Shown: positions 22,121 to 34,073 of the stretch, one piece after another | How positions within the stretch are numbered: position 1 is the first letter of the stretch | Layout: each line of letters begins with the position of its first letter | Assembly (NCBI GenBank): GCA_020744225.1 | Contig: JAGMWG010000013.1 | Span: forward strand, 372,001 to 436,000 | Direction of reading: 5' to 3' | Length of the DNA stretch: 64,000 nucleotides | DNA from: Paraphoma chrysanthemicola | Taxonomy: Eukaryota > Ascomycota > Dothideomycetes > Pleosporales > Phaeosphaeriaceae | The notes under the pieces: generated by a model | What the model was told of the DNA's origin: nothing | Seen by the model: only the letters and a program-made list of their open reading frames with translations | The model's database searches: none | Made by a program: the position numbers and the translations under genes

Positions 22121-24825
22121 TCAGACCGGGACGCATTGGCTGTAATACTCCTGTAGTACTACACATTTGTATTTCGCCACACATGTCGTGGAGCCGGTGA
22201 AACCCTTGCCTCCACATTGCTCGTAGGCTTTTGCGGGCTCTGGTGTGCTTGGGCCAAGGGCCAAAATTTTAGCTGCGGCGTGTTCGGCGACGGTAACAAT
22301 GTACGAGGTAGGGTTGGTGGTAACCATGCTGTATCAAGTAAGCAGGGGGACGACAAAAGTAGAGACGTGTGCGCTTACCCAGGGAAGATGGATGCGTCAA
22401 CGACGTGAATGTTCCGTGTACCGTAGACCTGAGTGTTCAGGTCGACCACAGAAGTTCCGCCAGTGAGACCACTGTCGGTTCCGATTTTTGCTGTGCCAAT
22501 CCAGTGGTTGGCACGTCGAGCACTAGGGGTCTTGGGCAGACTTGCAACGTACTGTTCAACAGTCTGACCAGCAGGCGGAACCTGAATCTCAATGGCAGGG
22601 TTCCGCTTGATAGCGGTTATCAGACTCTTGATTCCAGCAATGACGGCACCGGTATCTGCATCGTTCTGGAGGTATGGCGCTTTGCTGACAAAGATGCTGA
22701 GAGCACCATTGATGGAAAGAGCACCACGCGATGTAGTTCCGCGCCCAAGGTACTGGCTGATGGTGAGAGACTTCGTGTCGTTGGCGTTGGGCCCTTCAAC
22801 TCGCGCTGTCCACTGGATCTGGCGATCGATGCCATCTGAGCCCTTGATGACTTCCCATGCCAGTGGACCGATGTTGGGAGCCGACTGAGCGAGGATGCCT
22901 GATCGTTTGCTGAGATAGAGATCCTTATCAGCCGGAATGGGGGTATCCCAGGCCGCATAGAAGTCGTAGAAGGACACGTTCGGGTGCTTGACGACAAGAT
23001 CTGTGTTGACGTGGTCGTTCAGATTCAGTCCAACGGGCAGGTTGATCCAGTCAGCATCCTTGATAAAAGTAGGTCCATCCTGGATGCTGTTCTTGACCAC
23101 GGTCAATTGGTCCTTTGGGCCAATGCCACTGCGGAAGAGCAATTTCGAGGATCCGAAAGCGCCTCCAGAGAAGATGACACGACCACCAGGTTTCAGATTG
23201 ACGGTACCACAATAACCAGACTCGAGCTCAACGCCAGTGGCCTGACCACCAGTGCGGACAACGCGGCGAGCCATTGTGTTTGTCAACAGCTTGAAGTTCT
23301 TCCTGGCAAGGGCGGTGGGCAAGTATGCGCCAAGTGGACCTTGTCTCTGTCCATTTTCGTACATGAAGGGGGAGTTGGAGTAGACGCGGTTCTTCTGGTT
23401 CTGTTGATTGTTCGCAACAACCTTCTTCCACCCATCGGCACCAAGCGCACCTGCAAGGACGTCAAATCCTTCTTGTTTATAGCGCTTACCGTCCATGGAA
23501 GGAGTGTCGGTGCCGGGGATACGTTTGAAGACCCGATCGATAGCACCCTTGACATCAGCCGACTTCCAGCCAGTGGGAAAGTTGTAGTCAAAGTCAACGT
23601 CCACAGGCTTCCACCACAGCGCGGCGTTGACAGCAGCGCCACCACCTAGAACACAGCCAGCCATTTGATCGATGTCCCGACACGCGACGCCAGCTGAATC
23701 GACCCAGATCTGGTTGCAAAGACCTGGAACATCGAAGCGGGTCAACTTGTTGCTCGTCACCCACGCGGGCCCCATAGTGCCACCGAAACGAGCCAACGAT
23801 GGGGGCCCCTTTTCGAGCAGAAGAACGCTCTTGCCAGACTCAGATAGCTTGTCCGCAACTGGGATACCACCGGCACCACCACCGATGACAATGTAGTCAT
23901 ACGATTCAGTTGGGGCGGGGGAACCGACGCAGGACACAGGTTTAGTTGGTGTAGGACTAGAAGACGAAACCGGAAGGCCGGACGTCGACGAAGGCTTGGG
24001 TTGCACATAATCAAAGTACTTTGCATTTCGCGCAGGCGCTACCGGGGCGCCGAATATACCTTGTCCATTGTTGTGCTGGACCCATGTGCCGGAGTAGATC
24101 TGGTTGTGCTGTGCCCAGCCGATGACCTGCACTTCAGTGGGGATTTGGCTGCCTGTGGCCCCGTTCTGATTCCAGATCCAGCACCATTGGCATCGGTATA
24201 CCAGCGTAAAAGACGTGTCCGTGACAGTGTGTGAGAGTTGAGTGATAGTTGCGTTGCCCGTATAATCATCAGGGGCGACATAGCCACTGTACACCATCAG
24301 TGAAGCGCCACAGGTATGGTGGTGTTGACGTACGCAGCAAAGGTAAGTTTTGTCGCAACGTTATTGCCATTAGGCCATGCAACGAGGAGGAGCGCGTTGG
24401 GCATGCCGCCATTGTGACTGATGCCAGCCCATCCTTGCCTGCCGGTTTGTAGTGAGCCTTTCTGTGTGGTGTTAGTGCACAAAATTGACACGGTTCTGAG
24501 GCGATGGACTTGCGATATAACCAATGTATTCGTCGTTGGATCCTGTTGGTTGTCCGGGCAGTGCGTAGCCCCATTCGAAGCCCCCAGCAGTCTGGTCAGA
24601 GCCGATCACCGTACGCCTGAGAGGGGTCAGACCAAAGACAGTATTATACATTGCTTACTTACGAGAACGCAATACCGGTTGCCGGATCGGTGTACAAGTC
24701 CTGTGCAAGAGCAACAGGAGCAACTGTACTAGTCAGTCTTGAAAACTATTGGGTGGTGGAAGTATTCCTGGCTTACAAAGAGCGGATAGCAGCGAAGCTG
24801 CTTTCATGACGGTGGAGCCCTTCAT
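22121..24825 (-). CDS. cdh: Cellobiose dehydrogenase with C-terminal CBM1
   Basis: Six exons in transcript order: 24825-24777, 24723-24663, 24616-24514, 24461-24334, 24286-22379 and 22328-22121, giving 818 residues. A signal peptide (1-23, ending PVALA) leads into the heme b cytochrome domain (about 24-210), a Ser/Pro/Thr linker, then the FAD GMC-oxidoreductase domain: YDYIVIGGGAGGIPVA at about 243, catalytic-region ANHWIGTAKIG, and closing FPGMVTTNPTSYIVTVAEHAA. The last 36 residues form a CBM1 cellulose-binding module (YEQCGGKGFTGSTTC...YYSQCVPV), the class IIA architecture of ascomycetes. It oxidises cellobiose and passes electrons through the heme to LPMOs. The third intron (24462-24513) has a GC donor, GCAAGT, with a CACTAAC branch site. 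It diverges from an AA9 LPMO. Confidence 0.94.
24462..24513 (-). other. GC-AG intron in the CDH gene
   Basis: A 52 nt intron with donor GCAAGT instead of GT, branch site CACTAAC and acceptor CACACAG. Phase 0 on both sides, joining DEYIGYI to KGSLQTG. No GT donor nearby keeps the conserved cytochrome-domain frame. Confidence 0.75.
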
Positions 24826-26251
24826 CTTGTAAAGAGTAGCGGCGGTCTCGAGGAAGATGGGATGACCGGCAAGCGAGACGCACAACTAACTCGAGCTCTG
24901 CATCCATGTTGATGGCAACGACGTTGTTATATATGCGCGCCTCGACTTTACCCTAGACTCAGTCGGAAACGTGAGGTACTCGGGGTCGACCCGAATTAGC
25001 GCAGGCATCACATGGCTTTCTTCACCTGGTGGCGGCATTAAGGCGCCTTCAGCCAGGTACAACACATGCAGCCTCGCATGGTGCGCCTAGTCGAAGGACC
25101 TGATGATCATACGAGAGCATGTCATTGGTCGCGACGAGGGCGAGTAAACTCTGGCAGAGATTCAAGGCTAGACGTTAATCTGCAGAAACAATGGCGACAG
25201 GGATAGTTGATTGATCTATATTGATGAAGGACGGGGTACAAGGGCTCATTTGCCGTCGGCCGGAGCCTGCCAAGTGCGCCTTCTCCTGATGCAGCTTCCC
25301 CACACTCGCTAAGCTGCCCCAAAGGGGATTGGCACGCGCCTTTGCGCGAGGAACGTCGCCCAAATAGCCGTCCTCAATGAGCCTCCCAAACACACCATCT
25401 GCACCACGAGATCCTTCTAGAAAATTCACCACCGCGTGGCCCAGTGCTCGCGCCTCCTTCTGTACGCCTAGGCTCCCGCTCCGCGCCGCACAACCGCAAG
25501 CCTGCCCGAAATGAAGGTCGGCCTCGAGAGCGAGCACGTTTCGTGTATTGAAACACTTCGCCAGCTATAGATTCCAATATAATATATTGCATGATCTTGT
25601 TGCCACCCTTATCGTCAGTCCCGAGGGTTGTGTATCCTGCAATAATCAACAACAAACAGTTTCCGTCCAACCACCGGGAGTCACCATTGCGCCAGAAACT
25701 GTGGCGGTATTCTTCGGTGGACTACCCTGCTCCACGACATGTTGGTTGAATGTTCAGCACACGACTATGCGGCTACATGGTCTCAGGTTGTAGGAGAGGG
25801 TGCATCCATGTGAAGGAAATTATGTTGCAGTGATGCATAGGCCGCCACTCAAGCTGTTGTTTCCTTGGACTGGCTTTGCAAGAATACCCAACCGCGATAA
25901 GCTACATCGCCTCGCAACAATATCAGGAAGCGTCATCGGCTTTACGAGACCACGTACCGACATCGCAAGCTAAGCTGTGCACAAGTGTAACGTTAAATTT
26001 CAACACCGCAGCATCCCGGCTCGGAAAAATGGGGGCACGCCACTATATCGTCCTAGTTCCGAATCAGTCGCGAGCATGGGGTCAGGTGGTTTTCATTCTT
26101 ACTTGCACACGTATCTTGTGGGTGCAATTTCAAATCCGCTGCGTGCCTCTCCGTGCTCAATGCGGGAATCGCCGTATGGAGCAACAACGACGGAAGCTTA
26201 TAGATCCACCACTGCGCTAAGGCAACTTACTCGGCAAGAACTCTCAACACC
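24826..26251. promoter_or_regulatory. Shared divergent promoter region, CDH / AA9 LPMO
   Basis: 1426 bp between the two start codons with no supportable gene. It contains a GGCTAG (25166-25171), matching the XlnR/Xyr1-type GGCTAR core, and CCCCAC (25298-25303), matching the CreA-type SYGGRG on the minus strand. Such short matches occur by chance, so they are only candidates. Coordinated induction by cellulose is inferred from the functional pairing of the flanking enzymes. Confidence 0.5.
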
Positions 26252-27407
26252 ATGATGCTCATTACTGCAACTGCAATCCTGCTTGCCACTGGAGTCTCGG
26301 CGCACACTATCTTTACTCAGCTTCATGTCAACGGCGTTGCTCAAGGACATCTGAAAGGTGTTCGAGTCCCAGTAATCCAATACCTTAGTCTCTACTCCAT
26401 TCTGCCACTTACTTACATCACGACAGACATATGACGGGTATGTGCTTTGCATCCTCAGCTCATGACACCAATATTGAAATCCAATAGACCGATACAGGAT
26501 GTGACGTCTAACGACATCATCTGCAACGGAGGGTAAGCTGCCATGATGTACTATAGCGGAGCGACATTGACTTGCTTTCAGGCTCAATCCGCTAAGGACC
26601 CCGCTACCAACGGACATTATCAATGTAAGCCGGTTCCACAGATGCACATTGGCCTCCACACGCCACACGGCGCCACGCACATATGGCTGATCGCCACGCA
26701 GGTGAAAGCCGGGGATAAACTTACAGCGGAGTGGCATCACACCCTCGACTCCAAGCCGGAAACTGACAAATCAGACCCGATCGATCCTGGTCATCTGGGT
26801 CCGATCATGGTATATCTGGCAAAGGTCGATAATGCCTTGACTACCACGGTCACTGGTTTAAAGTGGTTCAAAATCTATGAGGACGGCATGGATGCAAAGG
26901 GCGAGTGGGCTGTGACACGATTGTATAACAACAAGGGCAAGGTTGATTTCGTGTTACCGTCGTGTGTCCCAGCTGGGCAGTAAGCAAGATCTGACAACGG
27001 AAGCCTCTGCGCCGCTAACTAGGCTATTTAGATACCTCCTTCGGGCCGAATTGATCGCTCTGCATGGTGCCGCCAACTACCCAGGCGCACAATTCTACAT
27101 GGAATGTGCTCAAATCAATGTCGCCGCATCAAGTGTGGCTCGGCGACAGCTTGCGCCCCGTGCCTTTAGCCCAAACTATGTCAGCTTTCCCGGAGCCTAT
27201 AAAGGAACAGGTACGTATTCTAAAGGAGTTCTTCTTGTACAGCACTCGAGGGGTATTTCGCCCAAATTCACCCCAAGTATATGCATTTACTTCGAACATT
27301 TCGCTGACTATGTACCTTTACCTTTAGATCCAGGCGTGAAGTTCCAGCTGTACTGGCCAAAACCCACAAGCTACACCATTCCCGGGCCGCGACCTCTGGT
27401 GTGCTGA
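26252..27407 (+). CDS. AA9 lytic polysaccharide monooxygenase
   Basis: Seven exons: 26252-26371, 26427-26437, 26488-26532, 26582-26624, 26702-26979, 27032-27210 and 27328-27407, giving 251 residues. The signal peptide (1-17, LLATGVSA) is cleaved to leave His1, the copper 'histidine brace' N-terminus (HTIFTQLHVNG). The second copper ligand is in AEWHHTLDS, and the axial Tyr is in AQFYMECAQINV. Cys pairs expected in AA9 are present (IICNGG, LPSCVP). It oxidatively cleaves cellulose outside the cell using H2O2 or O2 and electrons from CDH or phenols. No CBM1 or linker follows. Exon 2 is only 11 nt and encodes TYDG with its neighbours; without it the conserved VRVPTYDGPIQDV run is lost. Confidence 0.92.
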
Positions 27408-27792
27408 TGGGATTACATTGCTCTACAGTGAAGCTATGGCGTTACGCGCAACGTGCCAAATCTTTGAATAAATCAATTCATCATGGCAAGGCCTAAGTCA
27501 CAATTGGGCACAATCGTTACATAGTAATAGATGCGTGTTTACATCACCTGTATGCGCCCCGCAAGTCGGCAGTTGCACGTGAAACGCACTGATCTGCAGG
27601 AAGGTTCGATGGACCTGCAGGACAACTCCACATGCAAGCTTCAGGACTAGGCGCTTTTATCCTAACACCACCACCACAATCCCCACAACGCCCGAGTACC
27701 AACAACCAACGCCACGCATAATTCCAGCACTTTGGAAGATATCACCACAATCTACATACCCGCCACTTTACTCAACCTAGTATTTCCCGAAT
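27408..27792. other. Intergenic, nothing recognised
   Basis: 385 bp between two plus-strand genes; AA9 terminator and downstream promoter. Pyrimidine/ACC-rich DNA at 27660-27790 fits a 5' UTR. Confidence 0.35.
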
Positions 27793-28571
27793 ATGCACGA
27801 CGAACGTGAGTTCCCCATGTTCTCATCTGTACCCTGCGCGAGCTTCTCCTCCGCGCATGCGCCCCCGCAGCGCAAGGCTGCTAAGTGACCACACCACACT
27901 TGGAAAGGCTTCACAAAAGTCCGTACCTTACGGGGAAATTACTACCAGATGCTTCAGCACCCTCCCATGATGCAATTGCCACGTTCCCGAACCGTTTCAC
28001 ACCTGTCTCTCAAAGCGTCAGCAGCTAACCACCAACGGTCACAGACCCACACCCTCTCCTTGCCCAAGTCCCTCTCACAATCTCGCCCTTCCTCTCCCTG
28101 CCAACCTCGGTCCCGTTGCCTTACTCGTACAAAACGCTCCCCTCCACACTCCCCGCCTCGATCCTCCAACCACAGTCAGACCCCAACAACCCCCAGCAGC
28201 AACAACCACAACAGCAGCAACCACCCGCGTACGTACAATCGGCATCAGGCACATCAGCGACGCCTGATGCCATTCTCACAAGCTGTCTGGCGCTACAGCA
28301 ACATCTGCAGAAACTCGAGACTGATGCGCGGAAGACGCTGAAGGAGTGGGAGGATAGGAGGGCGGCGGAGGATTTGGCGGAGAAGAGAAGGTTGGCGCCA
28401 GGGTGGTTGGATAGCGGGGTGCACATCATCAAGCCGGAGGCGGAGGAGAAGCCACAAAGGAACGCTGGCGAGGCCGAAGTTGCGAATCTAATGGATGACG
28501 ATCCGCAAAAACGACAGCAGGAGAAGGCGGGCGAGGAATTGGATCGTGTCTTTGGCGGGTTACAGGTCTGA
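27793..28571 (+). CDS. Small Gln-rich coiled-coil protein
   Basis: The 3' exon (open from about 28029 to 28571) is secure. It encodes YSYKTLPSTLPASILQ, a Gln/Pro run (PQQQQPQQQQPP), then a charged helical region with LQQHLQKLETDARKTLKEWEDRRA, EKRRLAPGWLDSGVHIIKP and a short acidic tail. The start is uncertain: MHDER at 27793 is followed by a GTGAGT donor, and a coding-like stretch near 27950-28015 (DASAPSHDAIATFPNRF) suggests a middle exon. In-frame stops between them require at least two introns whose borders I could not fix. I recognise no family. The antisense frame 28121-28609 is a shadow of it. Confidence 0.42.
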
Positions 28572-28928
28572 TTTTCGCACGCATTTGCTTGACCTCGTGT
28601 CGATTTCACATACCTGCTGTTTGGGCTGCACGAATTTCAACGACACCCACAATCACGAGACATGAATCACGACATGATAGAGTTTCCCTATTGGCGACCA
28701 GCCGCGACTACAGTATATTAATTGATCAAATATCGAGCTACATGCGATATCATGCAGAACAGCCCAAGCCCAAAAAACGCTTCTTTGTCGTGTAGCCCGT
28801 CCAGGCAAGAGCCTCAGCCGCCGTGCGGTATTACAAACATACGGGAGGAGAAAGAAGGGGAATCTCGAAGGAAGAATATCGAACGCCGTGCTGCAGTCAG
28901 TGCACTCCCACCAGATGATGCAGTGCGT
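28572..28928. other. Convergent 3' intergenic region
   Basis: 357 bp between convergent genes; terminators only. Confidence 0.4.
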
Positions 28929-30318
28929 TCAACGGCGTCCGTGTGAGCGGTTGATGCTGCCCTGGAGTGAGTCCACTTCTGTCTCGAGACGCTTGATCTC
29001 GGCGTGGCTGGCCTCGAGGTCCTTGTTAAGACGATCACGCTCGGCAATCAGCTTCTGCTCCCATTGCCTGAATCGTTGCTCCTCCACCTTGACCTGCTCC
29101 GTGAAGCGCTTGCGCAGTGCCTCTTCCTCCTCCTTGAACTTGGGATTGTCCAGCTTCCGCGGACGAGCTTCGCCGAACTTCCTAGTCTCCATCTGCTGCG
29201 CCCTGTACGCCTCGTAGTGGTTCTCCTCGGTGGTGTGGATGAGGTCAAGCATGTGGGTGCGGATCAAGATGGCGCGGAGCTTCTTGAAGTCACAGTGCTC
29301 CTCGTTCTCGACCTCAGCAACACCCCAGGCATATTGACGACCCTTGACGGTGCGGCCGTCGTTGGTCTGGACGTCCTTCTCGGATCCTATCACGGAGAAG
29401 GGCATGGCATCGATCAGGCCGCGGGCGTGCTGCATGGCGGCGGCGTCATCGTCTTCGAGTGGTGGGGTATAGATCTTGATGCCCTGAGCATCAATGACTT
29501 GGCGCACCTGAGTTATTTAGTATCGGTCACAGCACCTGAGAGAGGAGAACGTACGCGCTGCTTGAACTTGAACAAGTCTGCGGGGCTCAGAGTGTCTGCC
29601 TTGGCGACAACGGGGATCAAGTTGACGCGTGTGCACAGCTTCTTCATGACCTCAATATCGAGCGGCTTCAGGGTGTGTCCGGTGGGGCGGATGAAGTAGA
29701 GGCAGGCGTGGACGCGGAGGTCGATCTTGTCGGTGCGGCGTGGCTGCTGCTCCTGGAGCATGTACGACTCGTGCTGGTCGTCGAGGAATTCGATGATGGG
29801 CTGCCACGAGTCGCGGTTGTTGACGTAGTCGCCGAAGCCGGGGGTGTCGATAACGGTGAGGCGGACTGGCAATTGTCAGCAGCTGTCAAGAAATGGGCAT
29901 CAGGTGCTGTACCCTTGAAGAACTTCTCCTCGAGCTCGGCCTTGGTGATCTCAATCTCGACAGTCTTGTCCATCTGCTTGTGGTGTCGTCGCTTGTGGTC
30001 GGCGTAGTTCTTGATGGTGGTGGAGAAGAGCGTGTTGATGAAGGTTGTCTTTCCGAGTCCAGACTCGCCGGCAACCTGCGAGAGTTAGTAGAGGCTCCTG
30101 GTAGTTTGATCGGTGGTTGTACCATGATGGTGAAGGCAGCGCCGCGCTTTGCAACAATCTTGTGCCTGTGCTACGTTAGGGCCAGCGCGGGCAGGTTTTC
30201 TCCAGCGGCGCATACCTCTGGTTGGGCAGCTAGAATCACTCGTTAGCTTCATCTATATGAGTCTCAAGACATGTGTACGTACGTTGGCAATGCCAATTGG
30301 AGACAGATTCTCGGCCAT
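28929..30318 (-). CDS. Core septin, Cdc11/Cdc12 group
   Basis: Six exons in transcript order: 30318-30283, 30229-30216, 30165-30123, 30075-29913, 29865-29555 and 29507-28929, giving 381 residues. Septins are GTP-binding filament proteins that form hetero-oligomers at septa and the cortex. The P-loop GESGLGKTTF, switch II DTPGFGD, septin G4 motif AKAD and the septin unique element (HCDFKKLRAILIRTHMLDLIHTTEE) are all present. A C-terminal coiled coil (about 310-375, KFKEEEEALRKRFTEQ...) excludes the Cdc10 class. The second exon is 14 nt (LPNQR). I cannot tell Cdc11 (AspA) from Cdc12 (AspC) by eye, so no symbol is given. It diverges from PWP2. Confidence 0.92.
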
Positions 30319-30741
30319 GGTATCGTCTATGCGGAGCCTGCTGTATGTCTATGGGGCTGCGCGGGCGTTAGCAGGATGCATCGAATTGGGCTTCGCGCAG
30401 AGGGCTGGACAGACCGAAGAAGCGTGCAGGTGGAGCGGGTCGGGCGTCGGTGTGCGGGCGCCGTGGTGGTGTGCGTGGACAAGAGGGAGAGGGAGTCGTG
30501 GTGTCGGAGTCGGTGTTGCTGGACAATTTGGGTCCCCTTTCTGCACGTCGCCCATTCGGCAGGCACAGGCACGGCCCCTACCCTGCACGGGGAAAGCGCG
30601 CTAGCAGCAAGGGCGCCGCCCATTTTCACTACTGCAGCGCTCGGGCCAGAATCTCGAAAAAAAGTTGGAGATGCCATCATGGTCATGCCGCCGCGCCGCC
30701 ATGCAGCAAGAACACTGACTGCGACTGTCCAGAGCTGAACG
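30319..30741. promoter_or_regulatory. Divergent promoter, septin / PWP2
   Basis: 423 bp between outward-facing start codons of two housekeeping genes; GC-rich, no repeat or TATA box noticed. Confidence 0.45.
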
Positions 30742-33510
30742 ATGAAGACTGACTTCCAGGTGAGCATTGTGCGCTGTGGGTGGGCATCATGTGATTAACA
30801 ATCGCAGTTCTCCAACCTGTTGGGCACAGTGTACAGCAGAGGAAACCTGCTCTTCACACCAGACGGCACGTGTCTGCTCTCGCCCGTGGGCAATCGCGTC
30901 TCTGTGTTTGACCTCGTAAAGTAGGCATCACCCCATCTTGCACATGGCCTGCGCTAAGAAGTATGCAGCTCCAAGTCACATACCCTGCCCTTTGCGCACC
31001 GAAAGAACATCGCCCGCCTGGCACTGAACCCACGCGGGAATCTTCTCCTCTCCGTCGACGAGGATGGCCGCGCCATTCTCACCAATGTGCCCCGCCGCAT
31101 TGTCCTCTACCATTTCTCCCTGCGTGGCGAGGTAACCGCGCTCTCGTTTGCCCCATCTGGCCGGCACTTCGCAGTCGGCATCGGCCGCCAGATCGAAGTA
31201 TGGCACACGCCCTCGACCCCAGACGTCGCAGAGGGTGATCTTGAGTTTGCGCCGTTTGTGCGACACCGCATATACACGGGACACTACGACACGGTGCAGA
31301 GCATAGAGTGGTCGACCGATTCGCGCTTCTTCCTCAGCGCCTCCAAGGATCTGACCGCGCGCATCTGGAGTGTCGACCAGGAAGAGGGTCATGCGCAGAC
31401 CACGCTCGGTGGGCACCGGCAGGCCATCGTGGGCGCGTGGTTTTCCAAAGACCAGGAGACCATCTATACCGTTAGCAAAGATGGCGCCCTTTTCGTATGG
31501 AAGTACATGCTGCGATACGATGCGCCCGAAGATGCCGACGAAGACGACGACGACAACCTACAGTGGGGCATCGCCGAGCGGCATTTCTTCATGCAGGACA
31601 AGGCGCACGTCACTTGTGCCCAGTTTCATCCCGAGTCGAAACTGCTGGTCACCGGCTTCTCCCACGGCCTCTTCTTCATACACGAGCTTCCAGGTTTTGC
31701 ACAGATTCAGAACCTCAGCATATCGCAAAACGACATCGACTACGTCGCCATTAACAAGACTGGAGAGTGGCTGGCATTCGGGGCGTCGAAGCTAGGGCAG
31801 CTCCTCGTCTGGGAGTGGCAGTCCGAGTCGTATGTGCTGAAGCAGCAGGGCCACTTCGACTCTCTCAATACCATAGCCTATTCACCAGAGGGTCAGCGCA
31901 TCATTACTGCCGCTGATGATGGCAAGATCAAAGTGTGGGATGTCAACTCCGGCTTCTGCATAGTCACCTTCACCGAGCATCTCGGCGGCGTCTCAGCATG
32001 CGAGTTCGCCAAGAGAGGCAACGTGCTGTTCACAGCTAGTTTGGATGGCTCAGTCAGAGCTTGGGATCTAATAAGATACCGCAACTTCCGCACCTTCACC
32101 GCGCCTTCGAGACTGTCCTTCTCATCGCTGGCCGTGGACCCAAGTGGAGAAGTCGTGTGTGCCGGCTCTATTGACTCGTTTGACATTCACATTTGGTCTG
32201 TCCAGACTGGACAACTGCTGGATCGATTGTCCGGTCACGAAGGCCCAGTATCATCATTAGCCTTCTCGCCAGATGCTAGCACTCTGGTCAGTGGAAGTTG
32301 GGACAAGACGGTGCGGGTATGGAACATTTTCGCGCGCACACAAACAAGCGAACCTTTACAACTAATGGCAGACATTCTCTCCGTCGCTTTCCGGCCCGAC
32401 TCAAAACAAATAGCCGTGACGACACTTGATGGCCAGTTGACGTTCTGGAATGTCTCGGATGCCGCACAACAAAATGGTGTCGACGCGCGGAGAGATGTGT
32501 CCGGTGGTCGCAAAATGTCCGATCGCCGGACTGCTGCTAACGTGGCTGGCACCAAGGCATTTACTACTGTCAGATACAGTGCAGATGGCACGTGTGTTTT
32601 AGCTGGTGGTAACAGCAAATACATCTGTCTGTATGACGTGCAGTCTGGTGCATTGCTCAAGAAGTTCACCGTCTCGACGAATCTTTCCTTGGACGGCACG
32701 CAAGAGTATCTGAACAGCAAGCTATTGACGGCTGCGGGACCTCAAGGCCTCATAGATGACCAAGGAGAAGCCTCCGACCTTGAGGACCGCCGCGACACCA
32801 CCCTGCCCGGTGCACAAAAAGGCATCGGTGCTAGACGTACTCGACCTGAGGTCCGCGTTCCTGCGGTCGCTTTCTCACCGACTGGTCGCGCGTTTTGCGC
32901 TGCTTCAACCGAAGGCCTACTGATATATTCGCTCGACACTACCTTCCAGTTTGATCCCTTTGACCTCGACATCAGCGTTACACCCTCAACGACGCTCGAG
33001 ACCCTTGCACAAAAGGACTATCTGAAAGCTTTGGTCATGGCTTTCCGTCTCAATGACCGCAACCTCGTCCGCCGCGTATATGAAGCAACGCCAGTCTCTG
33101 ATATTGCGCTAGTAGTCAAGGATCTACCTCCTGTATATCTAGGTCGATTGCTTCGATTCGTCGCTCTGCAAGCTGATGAATCACCACATCTTGAGTTTAA
33201 CCTGGTGTGGATAGAAGCTCTGTTGAGCAAACACGGTCGATGGATCAAAGACAACAAAAGCGGACTGGAAGCTGAGTTGAGAAGCGTGGAGAAGGCTGTT
33301 CGACGGATACAAAGCGAGCTAGCAAGACTTGCGGACGAAAACATCTATCGCATTGAGTACCTCTTGGCACAACCGAAGATGAAAAAGGCAGAGCCAAGAC
33401 ATCTCGACTTTGAGGTCAAGGCGATTGGGAATAGTGCACCGAACGAAGAGATGGTTGAAGATGATGACGAGGATGACGGCGACGCAGGAGAGTGGCTAGG
33501 CTTTGATTGA
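30742..33510 (+). CDS. PWP2: Periodic tryptophan protein 2, U3 snoRNP/UTP-B subunit
   Basis: Exons 30742-30759, 30808-30920 and 30969-33510 (introns 48 nt each) give 890 residues. Pwp2/Utp1 is a WD40 scaffold of the UTP-B module of the small-subunit processome and is needed for early 18S rRNA processing in the nucleolus. The family start MKTDFQFSNLLGTVY is recovered only after splicing an 18 nt first exon. Two WD40 propellers span about 10-640, with repeats such as GHYDTVQSIEWSTDSRFFLSAS and GHEGPVSSLAFSPDASTLVSGS. The C-terminal Utp12-type helical region follows (KDYLKALVMAFRLNDRNLVRRVYEATP), then an acidic tail (EDDDEDDGDAGEWLGFD). Length matches the family. Confidence 0.96.
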
Positions 33511-34073
33511 TACCCTGAATGAGCATTTACATTCCACGCTGTCAGCGCTGGCTACGACCAACTTGCATGGTGGTGAGAATTACAGATGGTCATAAAGTGT
33601 GCGCACTAATCGCTGCTTCCAAGGTTTCGATTGCTCTGACCCATCTCGCGCGAGCGTTCTTGCTCTCAGTCTGACCCTTTTGGCAAAATATGCGATTCGG
33701 GCTCCATTCAAGGTAACCGCAGTGGTCCCGCGACGTATGCAACTGTTCCTGGGCTACCGTGCCGCTGCTCCAACAGCTGCTATTTTCACAGGTACACATT
33801 CGCCATCTTTATTCACGACCCACACAAATCACCAGTTACTCTCATCGTTATCTTTCAAAGAGAATTTCCGTATCATTCGCCCACACGCTCGCTCACGCCA
33901 TGGGGCCGACCACTACACTGTCAGGGAAGCTCTCAGCAACATAGGACGGTGCTACGATATCTGCGACACCATCGACTCAGCCAGAACGCAGTGACAGCTT
34001 CGGAGCACGATCAATTCTTAGGAAGCGTCCTATAGGTTTTCGTGGCTATGGCAAACACCCAACTGATTGGCGC
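33511..34073. other. Intergenic, nothing recognised
   Basis: 563 bp between two plus-strand genes. Open frames here (33599-33994) show no support; a non-coding 5' exon of the next gene is possible. Confidence 0.35.

Noticed and set aside
28121..28609. 162-codon minus-strand frame with many Cys and Ser
   Set aside because: Antisense of the Gln-rich helical protein; its Cys-rich look comes from complementing Gln/Ala codons.
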